Origin: Ampelomyces quisqualis
Taxonomy: Eukaryota > Ascomycota > Dothideomycetes > Pleosporales > Phaeosphaeriaceae
Length of the DNA: 64,000 nt
Assembly (NCBI GenBank): GCA_018398575.1
Contig: JAGTXZ010000019.1
Span: 2,108,001-2,172,000, forward strand
Direction of reading: 5' to 3'
The number at the start of each line of letters is the position of its first letter. The first letter of the stretch is position 1. Below the pieces are notes generated by a model. It did not search any database. It had not been told where the DNA came from and worked only from the letters and a program-made list of their open reading frames with translations. The position numbers and the translations under genes were made by a program. Below, one piece after another: positions 22,899 through 35,055 of this stretch.

Positions 22899-24467
22899 CT
22901 ATTCGTAAAACCCCAGAATCTTGTTCGCCCGATCGAGGATCACACGCTCTCCAGGCGCCAGGCCTGGAGCATTGCTGTCCCACTCTGACAAGCCCATTGC
23001 TCTGCATGCGTTTTCATCTACCAGCCGCGACAAGTCTGCAGCCTTGATGCGACCAACATGATCCCTCTCTCCGACTCCGCCACCAAAGTCAGGGCTTGGT
23101 GTACCGTTGACGAAATTCTCGCGCTGGCGGACTAGGTGATTGGCATTGTCTTCAGTCATGGGGCACGCGGGGATGTACAGGACGCTGGAATCTGATTTGC
23201 CTGCATGCGTTTTGTCGACCGAGTGAATGGTGTCGCAGTGCCAGGCTACGTAGTCACCCGGTCGCACTTCCGGCATGTGGATCATGGACTTCTGAAGGCT
23301 CAAGTGGGGATGAAGCAGGTACGAAAGCTCTTGACCCCTACCAGGTGTAGCGCTATGTATCCATGAGGACTGTGTAGTGTCCATCACCCAGTTGTCCGAT
23401 GCAAGAAAGTCGTCAGAGTTAGTGACGGCTTCTGAAGCTGTTTGCGCGCCAGGCTCCACGCCACGTTTTGGCGAGAAGAAGGGGCGCAGGAGGTAGTAGG
23501 CTGTGGCCTTCGCAAGGAGAGGGTTTACAAGTAGAGTGCCTTCAAAAGCTTTGGTGTTGCTTAGAGAGAGCCAGCCCTGGAACATGCGGAACGCTGTGCA
23601 AGCTCCCACCCCTTGATGAAGATCTGCCACAACAGGTAGGCGACAGCTTGCTTCCCATGGATCGAAGTCTTCCCACTTGCCCTTCCAAACAGAGTCATAG
23701 ACTTTACCAAGTCCATATCCTTCTTCACTCCAGCGCTCTACACTTCCTCCATCCACGTGGGCACCCAGCGCGAAGTTTGTATCGCCTGGGAGGCGCATGC
23801 GTAATCGATCGGCATAGCTTATTGGATGCTTCGTAGATAGAGGAGTATGTGGGTTCAAGCTGTGCCAGTAGGACATGAGGAAGCGATGCGTTTTAAGAAG
23901 GTTTGGATTGCCTCGAGCAAGAAGTTGGGTGCGTGACCAGTATAGCTCAAAGACCTGTGGATTGTCGGCAGGGAAAGCTTGACTTGGTCAGTAGCTGGAG
24001 TGGAAAATATCTCCCATGTACACACCACTCGTCTGAGGATTTTGTCGCATGTATTCTCTGAGATCCTCCTTCCACTTCAATGCTTCAGCTTCAGAAACGA
24101 CCTGTCGGACGACAGCAACGCCCCTCTTCCTCAAACTGTTGCTGAATGTGTCGGAAGCATGATCGAGGTCTCTGAAGTCAATCTCGGGAATGACCTTGGA
24201 GCCAAGTTGGACTATCAGCGGAATCTCTTCCCGTAGATTCCGCAGCAGGCGATCCCAAGACTCTCGAACTTCATTCTCATGCCCTCGGATCAGCCGACTT
24301 TTGAGAACGGCATACTCGCGCGCAAGAGGCTCAAAACTCTGCCCGGAAAGTGACGCAAATGCATCTGAAATATCTCCGGCGCGTTTCTGAGCCTGACTTG
24401 CTGCTGTGCAAATCTGTGTCGCAGCGCGTCTAGTCGGTGATCTAATGGTTCGAAGTGCGGAGAGCAT
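22899..24467 (-). CDS. DUF1479 protein (2OG-Fe(II) oxygenase-like, YbiU family)
   Basis: Two exons give 506 aa: 24467-24026 and 23977-22899, joined across intron 24025-23978 to read QTSAFPADNPQVFELYWS, a DUF1479 hallmark. The N-terminal half includes RKRGVAVVRQVVSEAEAL, as in proteins whose entry helix precedes a double-stranded beta-helix. A candidate iron triad is visible: His221 and Asp223 in LGAHVDGGSVERW, and a distal His in WHCDTIHSV (about 394 or 399). DUF1479 members, including bacterial YbiU, are predicted non-heme iron oxygenases of unknown substrate. The N-terminal 40 residues are basic and Ala/Ser-rich, possibly a mitochondrial presequence. The gene is divergent from the GH1 gene to its right, sharing 855 bp of upstream DNA. 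Confidence 0.88.
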
Positions 24468-25322
24468 CGCAGAAAGAAAGTGTCGAAGTAGTTAGAGATG
24501 TTCTCATCTGCTGTACGCTTCAACATGGCCTCTGCCTTCTCAGCAGCTGCCTCATTTTATACGACTCTTTCCGCCGCAGTCTCTGATGGCGAAGGACGCT
24601 TCCGACGTGAACCTGGGAATTCTAACGACGAAGTCACGAAAGGGATATCGGCACACCGGAAGCCTAGCTCAACGGGGTTAGCGCCTTCTCGTCAGCTTCT
24701 CCTCGCTTCTCCTGCACAGCTGTCCAAAAGCAGCAGCTCCGACTTCGAGGCACTGCTACAGCCTCGTTGCGTATGATCTCTACGGAGAGTGGATTGGCAT
24801 CGGAATGGGGGAGCTCCCTTGTCTGTACCTGCTGCACCCCGCCATATCATCCCACTTCAAGCTGGCCGATGACCAACACCGCCGGACTCGTAGCTTCTGC
24901 GCCACGTCCGAGACGGGATGAACAGCAGGCTGAATCGACGGGCCGTCTCTCCACTGACCGCCTCCAGCATCGTGGACCCTGGAGGCGCAGCATCGTCATG
25001 TGCGATCAGTGTACTTGTCGAGGTAATGGCGTGTGTGAGCGGGGATGTCCTGGGATGGGCCACTCAGGCGGCTAGCAGCGTCATGCCAGCACGTCTGGGG
25101 TACTCATGGGAACCAAAAAGCCCCCGGAGTTGCCTCACGGAGCTTACTGCGCCTGTCTTGTAGTCTTTGTCGACGCGTAGAGACGGTTATGGCGGGACGC
25201 TCCCCGCAGCCAACACAGCAGACCCGGTATATGAAGTATACATGCCCGCTGCTGCATGCTGCTTCTTCCAATCTACGATTGTCAAGACGGCAATTTATAA
25301 CAAAGCATAATCCACGGCCAAC
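24468..25322. promoter_or_regulatory. Divergent upstream region between DUF1479 gene and GH1 gene
   Basis: This 855-bp region lies between two outward-facing starts and must hold both promoters. No specific binding site was identified. Short ORFs on either strand look spurious. A tRNA A-box-like string (TAGCTCAACGGGGTTAGC, about 24664) has no matching B box. Confidence 0.5.
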
Positions 25323-27213
25323 ATGTCACACTCACATCTACCCAAGGATTTCTTATGGGGCTTCGCAACAGCAAGGTTCGTCCCTCTCCATTCCTTACAA
25401 CGTACCCCGCTGTGGAATCTACTGAAACTGTTCTTCCGCCACGTACTGAGTTTGAGACTGCAGTTACCAGATTGAAGGTGCTCCGCATGAGGATGGACGT
25501 GCAGATTCTATCTGGGACACTTTCTGCCGCATTCCAGGCAAAATTGCTGGCGGAGATTCGGGAGACGTGGCCTGCGATTCGTACCACCGCACCGCTGAAG
25601 ACATTGACCTTTTGAAGAAACTAGGTGCAAAGTCATACCGCTTCTCACTCTCATGGTCCCGTATCATCCCGCTCGGCGGTCGCGATGACCCCGTCAACGA
25701 AAAGGGTCTCCAACACTATGTGAAATTTGCAGACGACCTTCGTGAGGCAGGCATCGAACCAATGGTCACGCTCTTCCACTGGGATCTCCCAGACAACCTA
25801 CACAAGCAGTATCTGGGCATGCTCAACAAGGATGAGTTTGTCAAAGACTTTGAGCACTACTCCAGGGTGTGCTTCAAGGCCTTCGGGTCGCGGGTGAAAT
25901 ATTGGATCACTTTCAATGAGCCGTGGTGCAGCTCCATACTCGGATATGGCACTGGCCTATTTGCGCCCGGTCGGTGCAGCGACCGGAGCAAGAGCGCCGA
26001 AGGTGATACGAGCAGAGAACCATGGACAGTGGGACACTCGCTCCTGATCGCTCATGGGGCGGCTGTCAAAGCGTATCGTGAGGACTTCAAGGCCGAGGAC
26101 GGAGGCCAAATAGGGATCACACTCAATGGTAAGCGAACTCCACGTGTAACGAACTCGTACAGCCCCTGTGAAGATTCCACATCCTGCCTCAGTCTATGCA
26201 GGGGCAACCCAAAGTTGACATCAGTTGCGCGAGAAGCGGATCCCGATGCTGATTTTGCTCAGGTGACTGGACCGAGCCCTGGGATGCGGGGGACCCCAAG
26301 GACCGCGAGGCATGCGACCGCAAGCTCGAGTTTGCCATTTGCTGGTTCGGCGACCCAGTCTACTTTGGCAAGTATCCAGACTCGATGCGAAAGCAACTCG
26401 GCGACAGATTGCCAGAGTTCACCGCGGAGGAGGCAGCTCTGGTCAAGGGCAGCAATGACTTCTACGGCATGAACCATTATTGCGCAAACTTCGTCCGGCA
26501 CAAGGACACGGAGCCGGAGCTCGATGACCACCTTGGCAACCTTGAGACTCTCTATCAGAATAAACAAGGGGAATGGATCGGCCCGGAGACAGAGTCGTTC
26601 TGGCTACGCCCGCATCCGCTCGGGTTCAGGAAATTGATCAAGTGGCTCAGTGATCGCTACGGAGGTCCGACAATCTACGTAACAGAGAACGGGACCAGCC
26701 TCAAGGGCGAGAACGACCTCCCGCTGGAGCAGCTGCTCGATGACGAGTTCCGTTGCGAGTATTTCAGGGGCTATGTCGGCGCCTTGGCGGATGCCCACAC
26801 CATCGACGGTGTGGATGTTAGGGGATACTCAGCGTGGAGCCTTATGGAGTAAGTCAATGTCGTTCTTCCCATCCATGCGAGTTCATTAGTCGCGGAATAT
26901 GCGGTGGAGTACGGAGTACCATCGGGTAGACCCCCTCTGACCGCTACTGTGTCTGCACGAATCTATGCCGTCGTTCAGTCCAAGTAGTGTCAGATCTGCC
27001 CGCTGTTTTTCCGCGGATGTTCCCGGTTTCCATACGCGTACCTGGAATGCACCCCAGCGCTAACATGCTGCCCACAGTAACTTCGAATGGGCCGAAGGCT
27101 ACACGACGAGATTCGGTGTCACCTATGTCGACTACAAGGGCGGACAAAAGCGGTACCCCAAGAAGAGCGCATACGAGATTGGCAAAATTTTCGAAAAGCA
27201 TATCAAGGAGTAA
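25323..27213 (+). CDS. GH1 beta-glucosidase
   Basis: Glycoside hydrolase family 1 enzyme, a retaining beta-glucosidase that cleaves cellobiose or aryl-beta-glucosides. Four exons give 479 aa: 25323-25375, 25464-26128, 26263-26848 and 27078-27213. The N-terminus reads LPKDFLWGFATAS/YQIEGA across the first junction, the GH1 signature. The acid/base Glu170 sits in TFNEPW and the nucleophile Glu381 in YVTENG, 211 residues apart as expected. The last junction rebuilds LMDNFEWAEGYTTRFG, the aglycone-site tryptophan block. No signal peptide is visible, so it is probably intracellular. The second and third introns (134 and 229 nt) are long for this window, and the third carries a TACGGAGTA element. 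Confidence 0.95.
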
Positions 27214-30200
27214 GAGAGTGGACAGACGAACTAGCTGATGTGGCTTGAAGGCGATCCCACAGCGCGGAGATGAGTTGCAGAGAAGACTCCTGACTGCGTT
27301 CTAGCAAGATTCTAGCGTCCGCCTCTGCAGTCATGCAGGCGCACGGTATCAATAATGGTGAATTAGTAAGTTGTTTACCAGGTAGTTGGTTCAGATACGA
27401 TCATTGCATGTGAGCCGTCTCTACTGTATGGTATTGCCCGCGACAACCACATGGCCATGCCGTATCGTCAGTACCCAAACCAAAAGGGAACTTGTGGCCG
27501 AGGAGGACCACCTGGCCCAAGGCTCAGGCACCACCGGAGGACGTGCCACCGATTCTTGGCGGACTCGTTCGGTTGCTGCCGAGTTCCTTTGTACATACGA
27601 AATTGTGATTTTCCGGGCTAAATCGCGTAGCACATGTTCCCCTTGGGTGACGAAAATATTCTAGCTCCGAGCTAGAAGCATACGGTGGTACAGGGCGAAA
27701 GTAGTGTAACTGTGTAAGGTGGAGAAGTGTGGCTCACGATTTGCAGGGGGTCCAAGACAGACCAGAGCAGGTATTGCAGCCAGTTGAGAGCCAGGCGCAA
27801 GTATTTCCGCCGCCGGGGTTTGATATCGGACTGACAACCTAGACTACTTTTGCGCTGTACCACAGCATACAAGCATGCAGGGGCGGCGTGAACTAACTGA
27901 GTGATTCAGATTATTAGAGCTGGCACGACCGAGTTCCACGGCTCCCGCAAGCTCTAAAGTTTCCAAGCTGTTTCAGACCACGAACCTCGTGGCCATGCTG
28001 GGTGGCGCTACCGACGTTAGTCGCGTTGTGAGAAAAGGGGGGAGGCTTTGGGTTCTGCATTACCTTTGTATTATTGCGCGATTGAAGTGCGGCTGTGGGA
28101 CGGAAGAAGCGATCCAAGGTTTGCAACCAGGTAGCGAGCGATGGACCCTTCGACCCATTCGACGCCACAGGCACTGGCACCATAATTCTATCTAGCTGGT
28201 CTGGAGGCGGAGGCCTTGGAGGCCGAGCGCGGAGCTAGTGAAGCTGATGATGTGCACCGCTTCACGCTCGATGGAATTGCTTCCTGTCAGGACGCCATTG
28301 GCCCAGCGTGCACACTCTATTTTAGAACCGACGTGTTGCGAAATCGTCAACGGACGATGAGGGTGCAATATCAACAGTGGCACAGAATCCATGGCACCCA
28401 TGTCCTGTGTCGGGACACTGGAAAGTCAGCTTGCATGTAGCCGCTGGTAAGGCAGGCGAGCCGCTTAATGCTGCTTCGGAAGGTGGGGCTTGGGCGGGTG
28501 TACGGGTGCGGTAGTAGCGGAGGTGAACGTGCTGTTGTGCGGTGTTGTGCGCTTTCATGGTGCGATGCAGCTGCTGGGATGGCCCATGTACGTCTCAATA
28601 CTCCGCAATGATGCAAGGTCTTGCCAAAGGAAGCGAGTAGCTCGACGTCAGAAGCGCACTGGACTGGTTTGGTGGAAGGCATCTCATAGGTGGCGTAACG
28701 ACGGCTGCTTGTTTCAGGGGTCGTTGATGAAGGAACACAAGGTTGTACCGGCCCTTCTTTAGGAATGTTTGGGCGCTACCGCTACTGCGTACGATAGATA
28801 GCACGCACTCGGCATTACGAGGCGGCGTACTCGTAGTAAGTCTGCTAGCAATAATATGCATGCGCGCTTCAACCCAAGATGGGCGAGCTATGTGACAGGG
28901 AAATGGTGGAAGCTGCTGGTAGAGCGACACTAGAAACTTCCTGGAATGATGGACGTCCGCACCGGCGCAACCTGAGGCTACAGCAGACTATCCGATATCT
29001 AAACAGGCCCAGCAGGAATCACAGGATGCATGCTCGTATTAAAGGGTTTCTCCTGTCGCTAGCGCTGCCGGCCAGTCGCCTCTTTTATCGGCAATAACTG
29101 TCGACTTTTGCTCTCGTCCAATGCGGGCGCCAAGAGGAACGTATGTAGTGGCCCATACGAGCTGGACTGGATCGCGATTCAGGATGCAGCCTGGAGGAGC
29201 GCGTCACAGACTCATAGCCCCGGCTGCTCCCTGTTCATTCTTCAGTGCCAGTGTTAGTGCCAGCGGGTGACGGCACAGCCAGCTGCAGAGACGCCGGCCT
29301 GCAGAGAGACAGAGCGAAGGTGCAGGTGCAGCGAGGGCGGGTTCGCAGCGCGCAGCGTGAAACGCTCCATCAGCTCGCCGATATTTAAGTTTTGCCGACG
29401 CACATGTCTGGTAGTGGTATCTATGTAGAGCTGCACGCTTACCTCTACAAGCGGTCGCCGACCTCTCTGGCAGCTGCAGACTCCAGAGCGTGTAAGCGGC
29501 GAAGCGCGCTGGCGGACAGGGCGCCCACGTGCTGACCACTTTGGCCATGTGGGGCCCACTAGCGGACTAGGCAAGCTGCAGCAAAGATGGACATGGGCCT
29601 GGAGACGTTGGAATCCGGTAACCGAGCCCAAAATGTTGTAATGACTGCATTGTACGGAGCCGCCACCATACTGGATACAGTGTATCGTATGGCATCTGTT
29701 ACATGGTACTAGGTGGTAGCTGCACCGCGTAGATAGCTGGTGATTGATCAGGATCTATTCACCAAGAAGAAGAAGCGTCCCAACTGGAACAGGGCTCTCA
29801 TCAAGCTCGTCGTCTAGTACTTCAAGCACTTCATGGTCAGCAATGTAAGTGTGCGGGCGAGGAAGATGTTGCAGGAAACTGCTGGCAACAGGGTCACGAA
29901 AACAGGCAAAACAGGGCAAGAGTCAGTCCGTGCACACCCCTGTGCAGTAAGCTAACCGAGCCGCAAGGAGTTGTAATTAGTGTATCGTAATGATACGGTA
30001 GCATGTATCGTAATGATACGGTGGCATGTATCGAAATGATACGGTAACAGATTCCGCGCACCCCCGTCCAAATAGAAGCGTTCCTTCATCCCTCCCTCCT
30101 CGCTGCGGGCCGCATCTTCTGCGCGCTGCGGGCGAGCGAGAGGTACCAGCTGCTACATATGGTCCAGCGGAGGCCCGGCTGCCATGGACGAGTCAAGTGG

Positions 30201-30913
30201 CTCGAGGGTGGTGTTGTGCAGGAACCTGCCATGGCCGCCGTCAAAAAGTGGGGTGTTTTGCTCTTCGCAGAACGGCCGTGGCAGCTGTCCACATGCAGGG
30301 CGAGACGCCGCCGTTGCGAGTGCGAGCTCACCACGCCGCACCGCCGTACGGAGTATTGGCCATGTAACATGTTTGCCCAGTCCACAACCACCACCACGCT
30401 AGCCCAGTATGTACCATGCAGTCGCTAAGCCTCGACGCCGCTACTGGGAGAGCTAACATGAAACCATGTCCCCGGTCTCCACTTGTGCCCGTGGCTACTT
30501 TGAGCATCCAGGCTCAACCCCCAGCTAGCCCAGGGCGCAGGCATGAGATCAAGACGCTACTCCTCAGGCATCATAGCAGGTTATAGGGTGTGGCCGGCCA
30601 TGTCTTGCATTACACCTGCAAGCCCACCGCTTTTGCTTCGACTTCCGCTTCCCACACCGTCGTCTCGTCCAATCTCCGCCCTCTCTCTACCTGCCTCTGC
30701 TTGCGCCGTCCCTTGCCCGAGACTACATCTGTGCACACTGCCACTCGTCTACATTAATCCCCTCCGACGTCCCGATCCCCAGCACCTTGAATCCTCGCCA
30801 GCCTCTACCTTCATACGATTGATATTACGAGACGCTTGGACCCGTGTTTTGAGCCCCGCTGACATAGCAACCTGGATAACGCCTGTACCCACACCGCCCC
30901 TCGCGGATCCTCG
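27214..30913. other. Gene-poor region, about 3.7 kb
   Basis: This is the longest stretch in the window without a supported gene. ORFs of 60-125 codons occur on both strands but none has a domain, a splice-compatible partner or protein-like composition. It contains a triple 23-bp repeat (29981-30049) and a TACGGAGTA element (30347-30355). Its last 350 bp become CT-rich, like the leader of the bZIP gene. No terminal inverted repeats, transposase fragment or tRNA were recognised. Confidence 0.55.
29981..30049. repeat. Three tandem 23-bp repeats with internal dyad
   Basis: Three consecutive 23-bp units start at 29981, 30004 and 30027. Each contains TGTATCGTAATGATACGGT or a one-base variant, where GTATC and GATAC form a short inverted repeat around a five-base centre. 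The third unit has CGAAAT for CGTAAT. The tract lies about 870 bp upstream of the bZIP start and could be a protein-binding array; that is speculation. Confidence 0.9.
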
Positions 30914-32176
30914 ATGACTTCCGTACTCCATTACCGAGACCCCATCGCCTACCGGAGCGACTACATGAGTACCTCCAGCTACCACTCGCCTCAGATGGAC
31001 AGCCTCAAGAAGTCGCCGCCCTACGAAGGTCATTCGTCCGGTTCCGAATCGAGGAGAGCGACACCTGGATCCAAGAAGCGACCATCACGAGCCGGCACCC
31101 GGAGCGTCACAACTCTCACCGCCGCCCAGCTGGAGCGCAAGAGAGCCAATGATCGCGAAGCACAGCGAGCTATCCGCCAGAGAACCAAAGACCACATTGA
31201 CACGCTCGAACGCCAAGTACGCGACCTGAGTGCTCAATTAGAGAATGGAGCCTCATCGAGAATGATGGACGTTATGCGGAGAAATGAAGAGTTGGAACAA
31301 GAAAACGCCCTTCTTCGCGCGCGACTGGGACACGCTGTATCGGCGTTGGGTGTTCCCGAGCACGGCACAGGTGTGTGATGAATCTGAATTGTTCCAGAAG
31401 CACAGATGCGCTGTCTTGCTTTCTGTCAAATTGTACAAAGGCTGACCAGCATGAACACAGGCGCACCATCACCCAGTGATCGAGTTCAAATGCTCAGCCA
31501 CGCTCGGAGATCGTCAACAGGTACGGCTCGTAGCGTGCATTCGGTTCCTGACATGTCAACTCCTGTCTCACAACCAGGACATTGGCAAGCTCAACAACAG
31601 CATGTGTACGCTCATCACGCGTCATCACCCCATGTTGAACAGACAACCATGGTAGATGTTCAGCCGCCGCATCCAGATTCGGTGAGATGGAGTCCTCACC
31701 CATCAAGCCACCCACAGCATCACTCTGTCTCCATGCCTGTGCAAGATGCCTCTATTCACTCGGTCGAATCTTCGGCCATGTCTTATCCGAGCCCGTACGG
31801 ATTGGAGAGTAATGCGCGAGCCATGTCTTACCCCCTGGAGAACCCGACGCTCGTCACCTCTCAGCCCATGTCCATTTCCGGATATGGAACGCCGACGTCG
31901 CACGCCTCGCCTCATCCGTCCGACTACCAGCGACACGTGAGCGCTCCCATGAACCATCAAGCTATGCCTGCACAGCAACCGCGCACACAGCAGCACGCTC
32001 AGCCCTCGTACACCTCGTACCCCAGTGGCCCACACCCAAGCTACCCGCCCCAAGTCAGCCATTCTGGGGACATGTCCATGATGGTACACGCTCCACATGC
32101 CCAGACACAGATGATGAACGAGCAGGGTCAGCACATTGTGTACCACATGCAGCCAAGCATGAAGACGGAGCACTGA
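30914..32176 (+). CDS. bZIP transcription factor
   Basis: Two exons (30914-31370 and 31461-32176) give 390 aa. The basic region at about residues 75-92 (RKRANDREAQRAIRQRTK) is followed by leucine heptads (TLERQVRDLSAQL) and a second helix (RRNEELEQENALLRARLG) that extends the coiled coil. The N-terminus is Ser/Tyr-rich. The C-terminal 240 residues are rich in His, Ser, Pro and Gln with no domain, as usual for activation regions. The N-D-R-E-A-Q-R-A-I-R pattern resembles a filamentous-fungal bZIP group rather than GCN4 or AP-1 proper. The target genes are unknown. A 124-codon ORF in the CT-rich leader (30543-30917) ends with a stop overlapping this ATG. Confidence 0.9.
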
Positions 32177-32924
32177 GATGGGGGCGTGAAGGCGCTTCCC
32201 ACTCTGCACGAAAGGGCATGGAAGCCTCCTTCTCGAGACGGACCAGGGTCCGCCCTCCGCCGGCGCTCCGCTCCTTGCTCTTTCCGGCCGGACCAATCTT
32301 CTGGACAACGAAATCCCCCGAGATAGAAGTCCACTTTTGCCGACCCGCGTCCACCAAGCGGCAAATGTGGTAAGCGCTTGGAAGCGCACAAGGCACGCAC
32401 TGAAACACGGCAATTGTCAAGCGAATCCACCGCATTATGCCAGTGGAGACGGGCAGACGGGGCAGCCGTGCAGCACCTGGCACCATGATGCTCGCATGTG
32501 CGCTTGCAAGCGGCCGCAACAGTCCGGCCGACCATGCCGAGGCCTCGTGCGCGCGCGTGCGTCCAAGCGTCCTTCCCGCCGCTTCCGAGAACATGGTTGC
32601 GGGCATTTTTCGCTGGGGGGGCCAATCGCTTCCGGAAGCTGAAGCGGCTCGCCAACAACCTACCAGGGCTGGCATGGGCCGCATTGGCTGGGTACCCTAC
32701 CGCATCAGGCCGGAGACTTTGGCCTCACCGCATCGTGTCTGCATTGTTGTGCAATCTGCATGCGCGCCCCGCCGTCGACCCGCATTCACCGTAACGGATC
32801 CGGGCTCATGCTGCCGACGGAGCGCATCTGCCGACGCTTCACCTACCAAGGAGCCAAGGTCCGGCGAGGAAGGGCGAAAACATGCTGGTCTAGTACCGCT
32901 ACACATACTACTCCGTACACCGAC
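32177..32924. other. Convergent intergenic region, about 0.75 kb
   Basis: This lies between the 3' ends of the bZIP and the oxygenase genes. It is GC-rich with overlapping spurious ORFs on both strands and one TACTCCGTA element (32909-32917). No gene is supported. Confidence 0.5.
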
Positions 32925-34508
32925 TCAAACCTCCGCTGCAGCAGCGGCCGCTTGCTGCGCCCGAATCTGCTTCAGTAGCTCGGGATACCACCGCTCGCCG
33001 ACATCTGGATGGCTCTTGACGCGGTTCATCAGCGTCGCTTCGCCGAGGTGTCCCCACCGCCCTTTGACAAACGTGAACTCGACGTCGTCTTTGCGCGCCT
33101 TGCGTGCTTGGTCGCGCAATCTCAGCACGTCCTGCGGCACATCCATGGCTTCGAACTGCGCATCGTAACTGACCCCTTGGAAGAAAGGAATTGAAAATCG
33201 CGCTCCTTCGCCTGTGCGTGGACTGAGCACGCGGTGCGTCGTCGACGCGCATACACCGTCTGTCAAGGCCTCCATTCCTTGCCCGATTGCGACGACAAGT
33301 GTGCCGTCGATCGGCTTACAATCGATCCACTCGCCCTCGGCATTCTGCGCTTGCAGACCTAGTTGCTTGCTTGCTTGGAGGAGGTAGCTGGTCAACATGC
33401 TGTCCTTGTGCGGTCCGACGCCCTGGCGCTTGATCTCCCACTTCTTCTTGTCCATGGGCGTAGCGTCCGCGGGAAGATCAGCCACGTCGACTTCTGGGTA
33501 CTGCACAATTTTCAGCTTGTGCTGTTGGTTGGCGTCGAAGAATTTGTTGAACGCGTCCGGCTGCAGACCGATGGCTTCTGCGATCAGAGAAGTGAACAGC
33601 GTGGACATGTGCGACATGTGACGCATGTAGTCTTCATACACTGTTCGGAACTTTGGGAGGTATTCCGTCGACGGCCATTGATTCGGTGCCAAGAGATTGT
33701 GGTACAGGGGCGCCTCTGGTCCCGGAACAGCATGCGGCGTAGAGAGATCAAGTTGTTCCCGATGGTCAGGGTTCAGCGCAGTCGTTTCATTGTCGAGCTG
33801 TCGGACATTCGTCAGCTTTTTGAGAAAAAGGAGGAGGGAGCGGTAATGGCAGATTGCCAGGCAAATATTTTTGCTCTTCTCCGTTCTACATTGTCGGAAG
33901 ATACCCGGCTGCATATTGGTTTTTTTGGCGTAAGCGATATGGGTGCTTATTTCGAAAACCAACATATCCCATTTTCCATGACCTTGACGCATCTTTCCTC
34001 TTTTTTTTCTTTCCTTCTCCTGTAGATATATTTCCATATTGCATCCGTCCCAGCGCTTTACCAACATGGGCAACAAGTACTGTACCATAGACCCTAATAA
34101 CATCGACCGTCCTCATACACTTTCTCCCCAATACCGCGCAAATCTCAAAACAAACCCAAAATCCTCAACGGCACAAGAAAAAACATGCGTCTCCCAAAAA
34201 AACAACATAAAACTCACCCTACTCCACCCCAGAAAACTCTTCTCCTGGCTCATTTCTATCCGCTCCTTTTCTGCCTGCGGTACCTCCTTGAAGAAGGCCC
34301 GACACTCGCGCATTACATCGCTGACCAAGCCGTCTGGCAAGCCTGTTTCCGAAAGATACAAGAACCCTACGTTGAGCAGTGCGTGGCGCAGGTCATGCAG
34401 GAATTGAGGTTTTGTGGTGGGATGGAGCGCGTGGGAGAGGGGGAGGATGGGGATTGTGGAGAAAGTACGCGGGTGAGGGGTCGTGGTGGTGGCAGTAGTC
34501 GTAGGCAT
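32925..34508 (-). CDS. 2-oxoglutarate/Fe(II) oxygenase (isopenicillin-N-synthase-like)
   Basis: Two exons, 34508-34218 and 33797-32925, give 387 aa, joined as FLGWSR/LDNETTALNP. The N-terminal DIOX_N domain (FSTIPILPLSHAL, then DLRHALLNVGFLYL) precedes the 2OG-Fe(II) domain. Iron ligands His227 and Asp229 lie in GPHKDSMLTSYLL, the distal His285 in TTHRVLSPRTG, and the 2-oxoglutarate-binding Arg297 in ARFSIPFF, so the active site looks intact. The intron (34217-33798) is 420 nt, very long for this genome, and includes a spurious open frame. The substrate cannot be inferred. Neighbouring genes do not suggest a biosynthetic cluster. Confidence 0.88.
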
Positions 34509-35055
34509 AGTTTTTCTGCTTGATCAGAGTTTGTGGCTTGAGCGGTTGAGTTTTGCTGTCGATGAAGTATGGTGTTGTCCTGGTAGAGGATGGAGAGTGT
34601 TGCGCTGGCGGCTGCGAGACGGCGATGCGGGGTACGGTAGACTATTCAGTGGGGGAATCGCGTCACCTCAACTTCGACTAGGCGATTGTGCTCGTTTTGT
34701 CGTCGCTGCGCATTCGTCGTGACTTGGAGTCTGAGAGTGGATGTTATTCTCTTAGTAGCGACGCAGCCAATTGAATGCCAACCACCATGCAGTGAGTTTG
34801 ACGGCAGAAATAAGCGCCACGGAGAGAGCTTCCAAGACGACGGTCATTGCTCTTTGCTTGTGGCAAAGCATCTGATTTTGGGAATGATGGGAAAAAGATG
34901 TCGGTTTGTGGTTTACTACAGGACCTTTTGACTACTTCCCACTCCACTCCACAACTCCACGCAAGCACTGCTCCACCGCGAGTTTGCTAGTGTGTGGTTG
35001 AGAGTCACCCAGTTGGTTCTGGCTCTACTTCGGCGAGATATTTAGACTCGCCTCA
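34509..35055. other. Intergenic, about 0.55 kb
   Basis: This is the promoter of the oxygenase gene and the 3' flank of the small Cys-rich ORF. Nothing specific is recognised. Confidence 0.5.

Noticed and set aside
24660..24690. tRNA A-box-like string TAGCTCAACGGGGTTAGC
   Set aside because: No B box (GGTTCGANNCC-like) or acceptor pairing follows at the required distance.
19977..34508. A secondary-metabolite cluster (oxidase, DUF1479, GH1, 2OG oxygenase, bZIP)
   Set aside because: There is no PKS, NRPS, terpene synthase or other backbone enzyme, and spacing and strands look ordinary.
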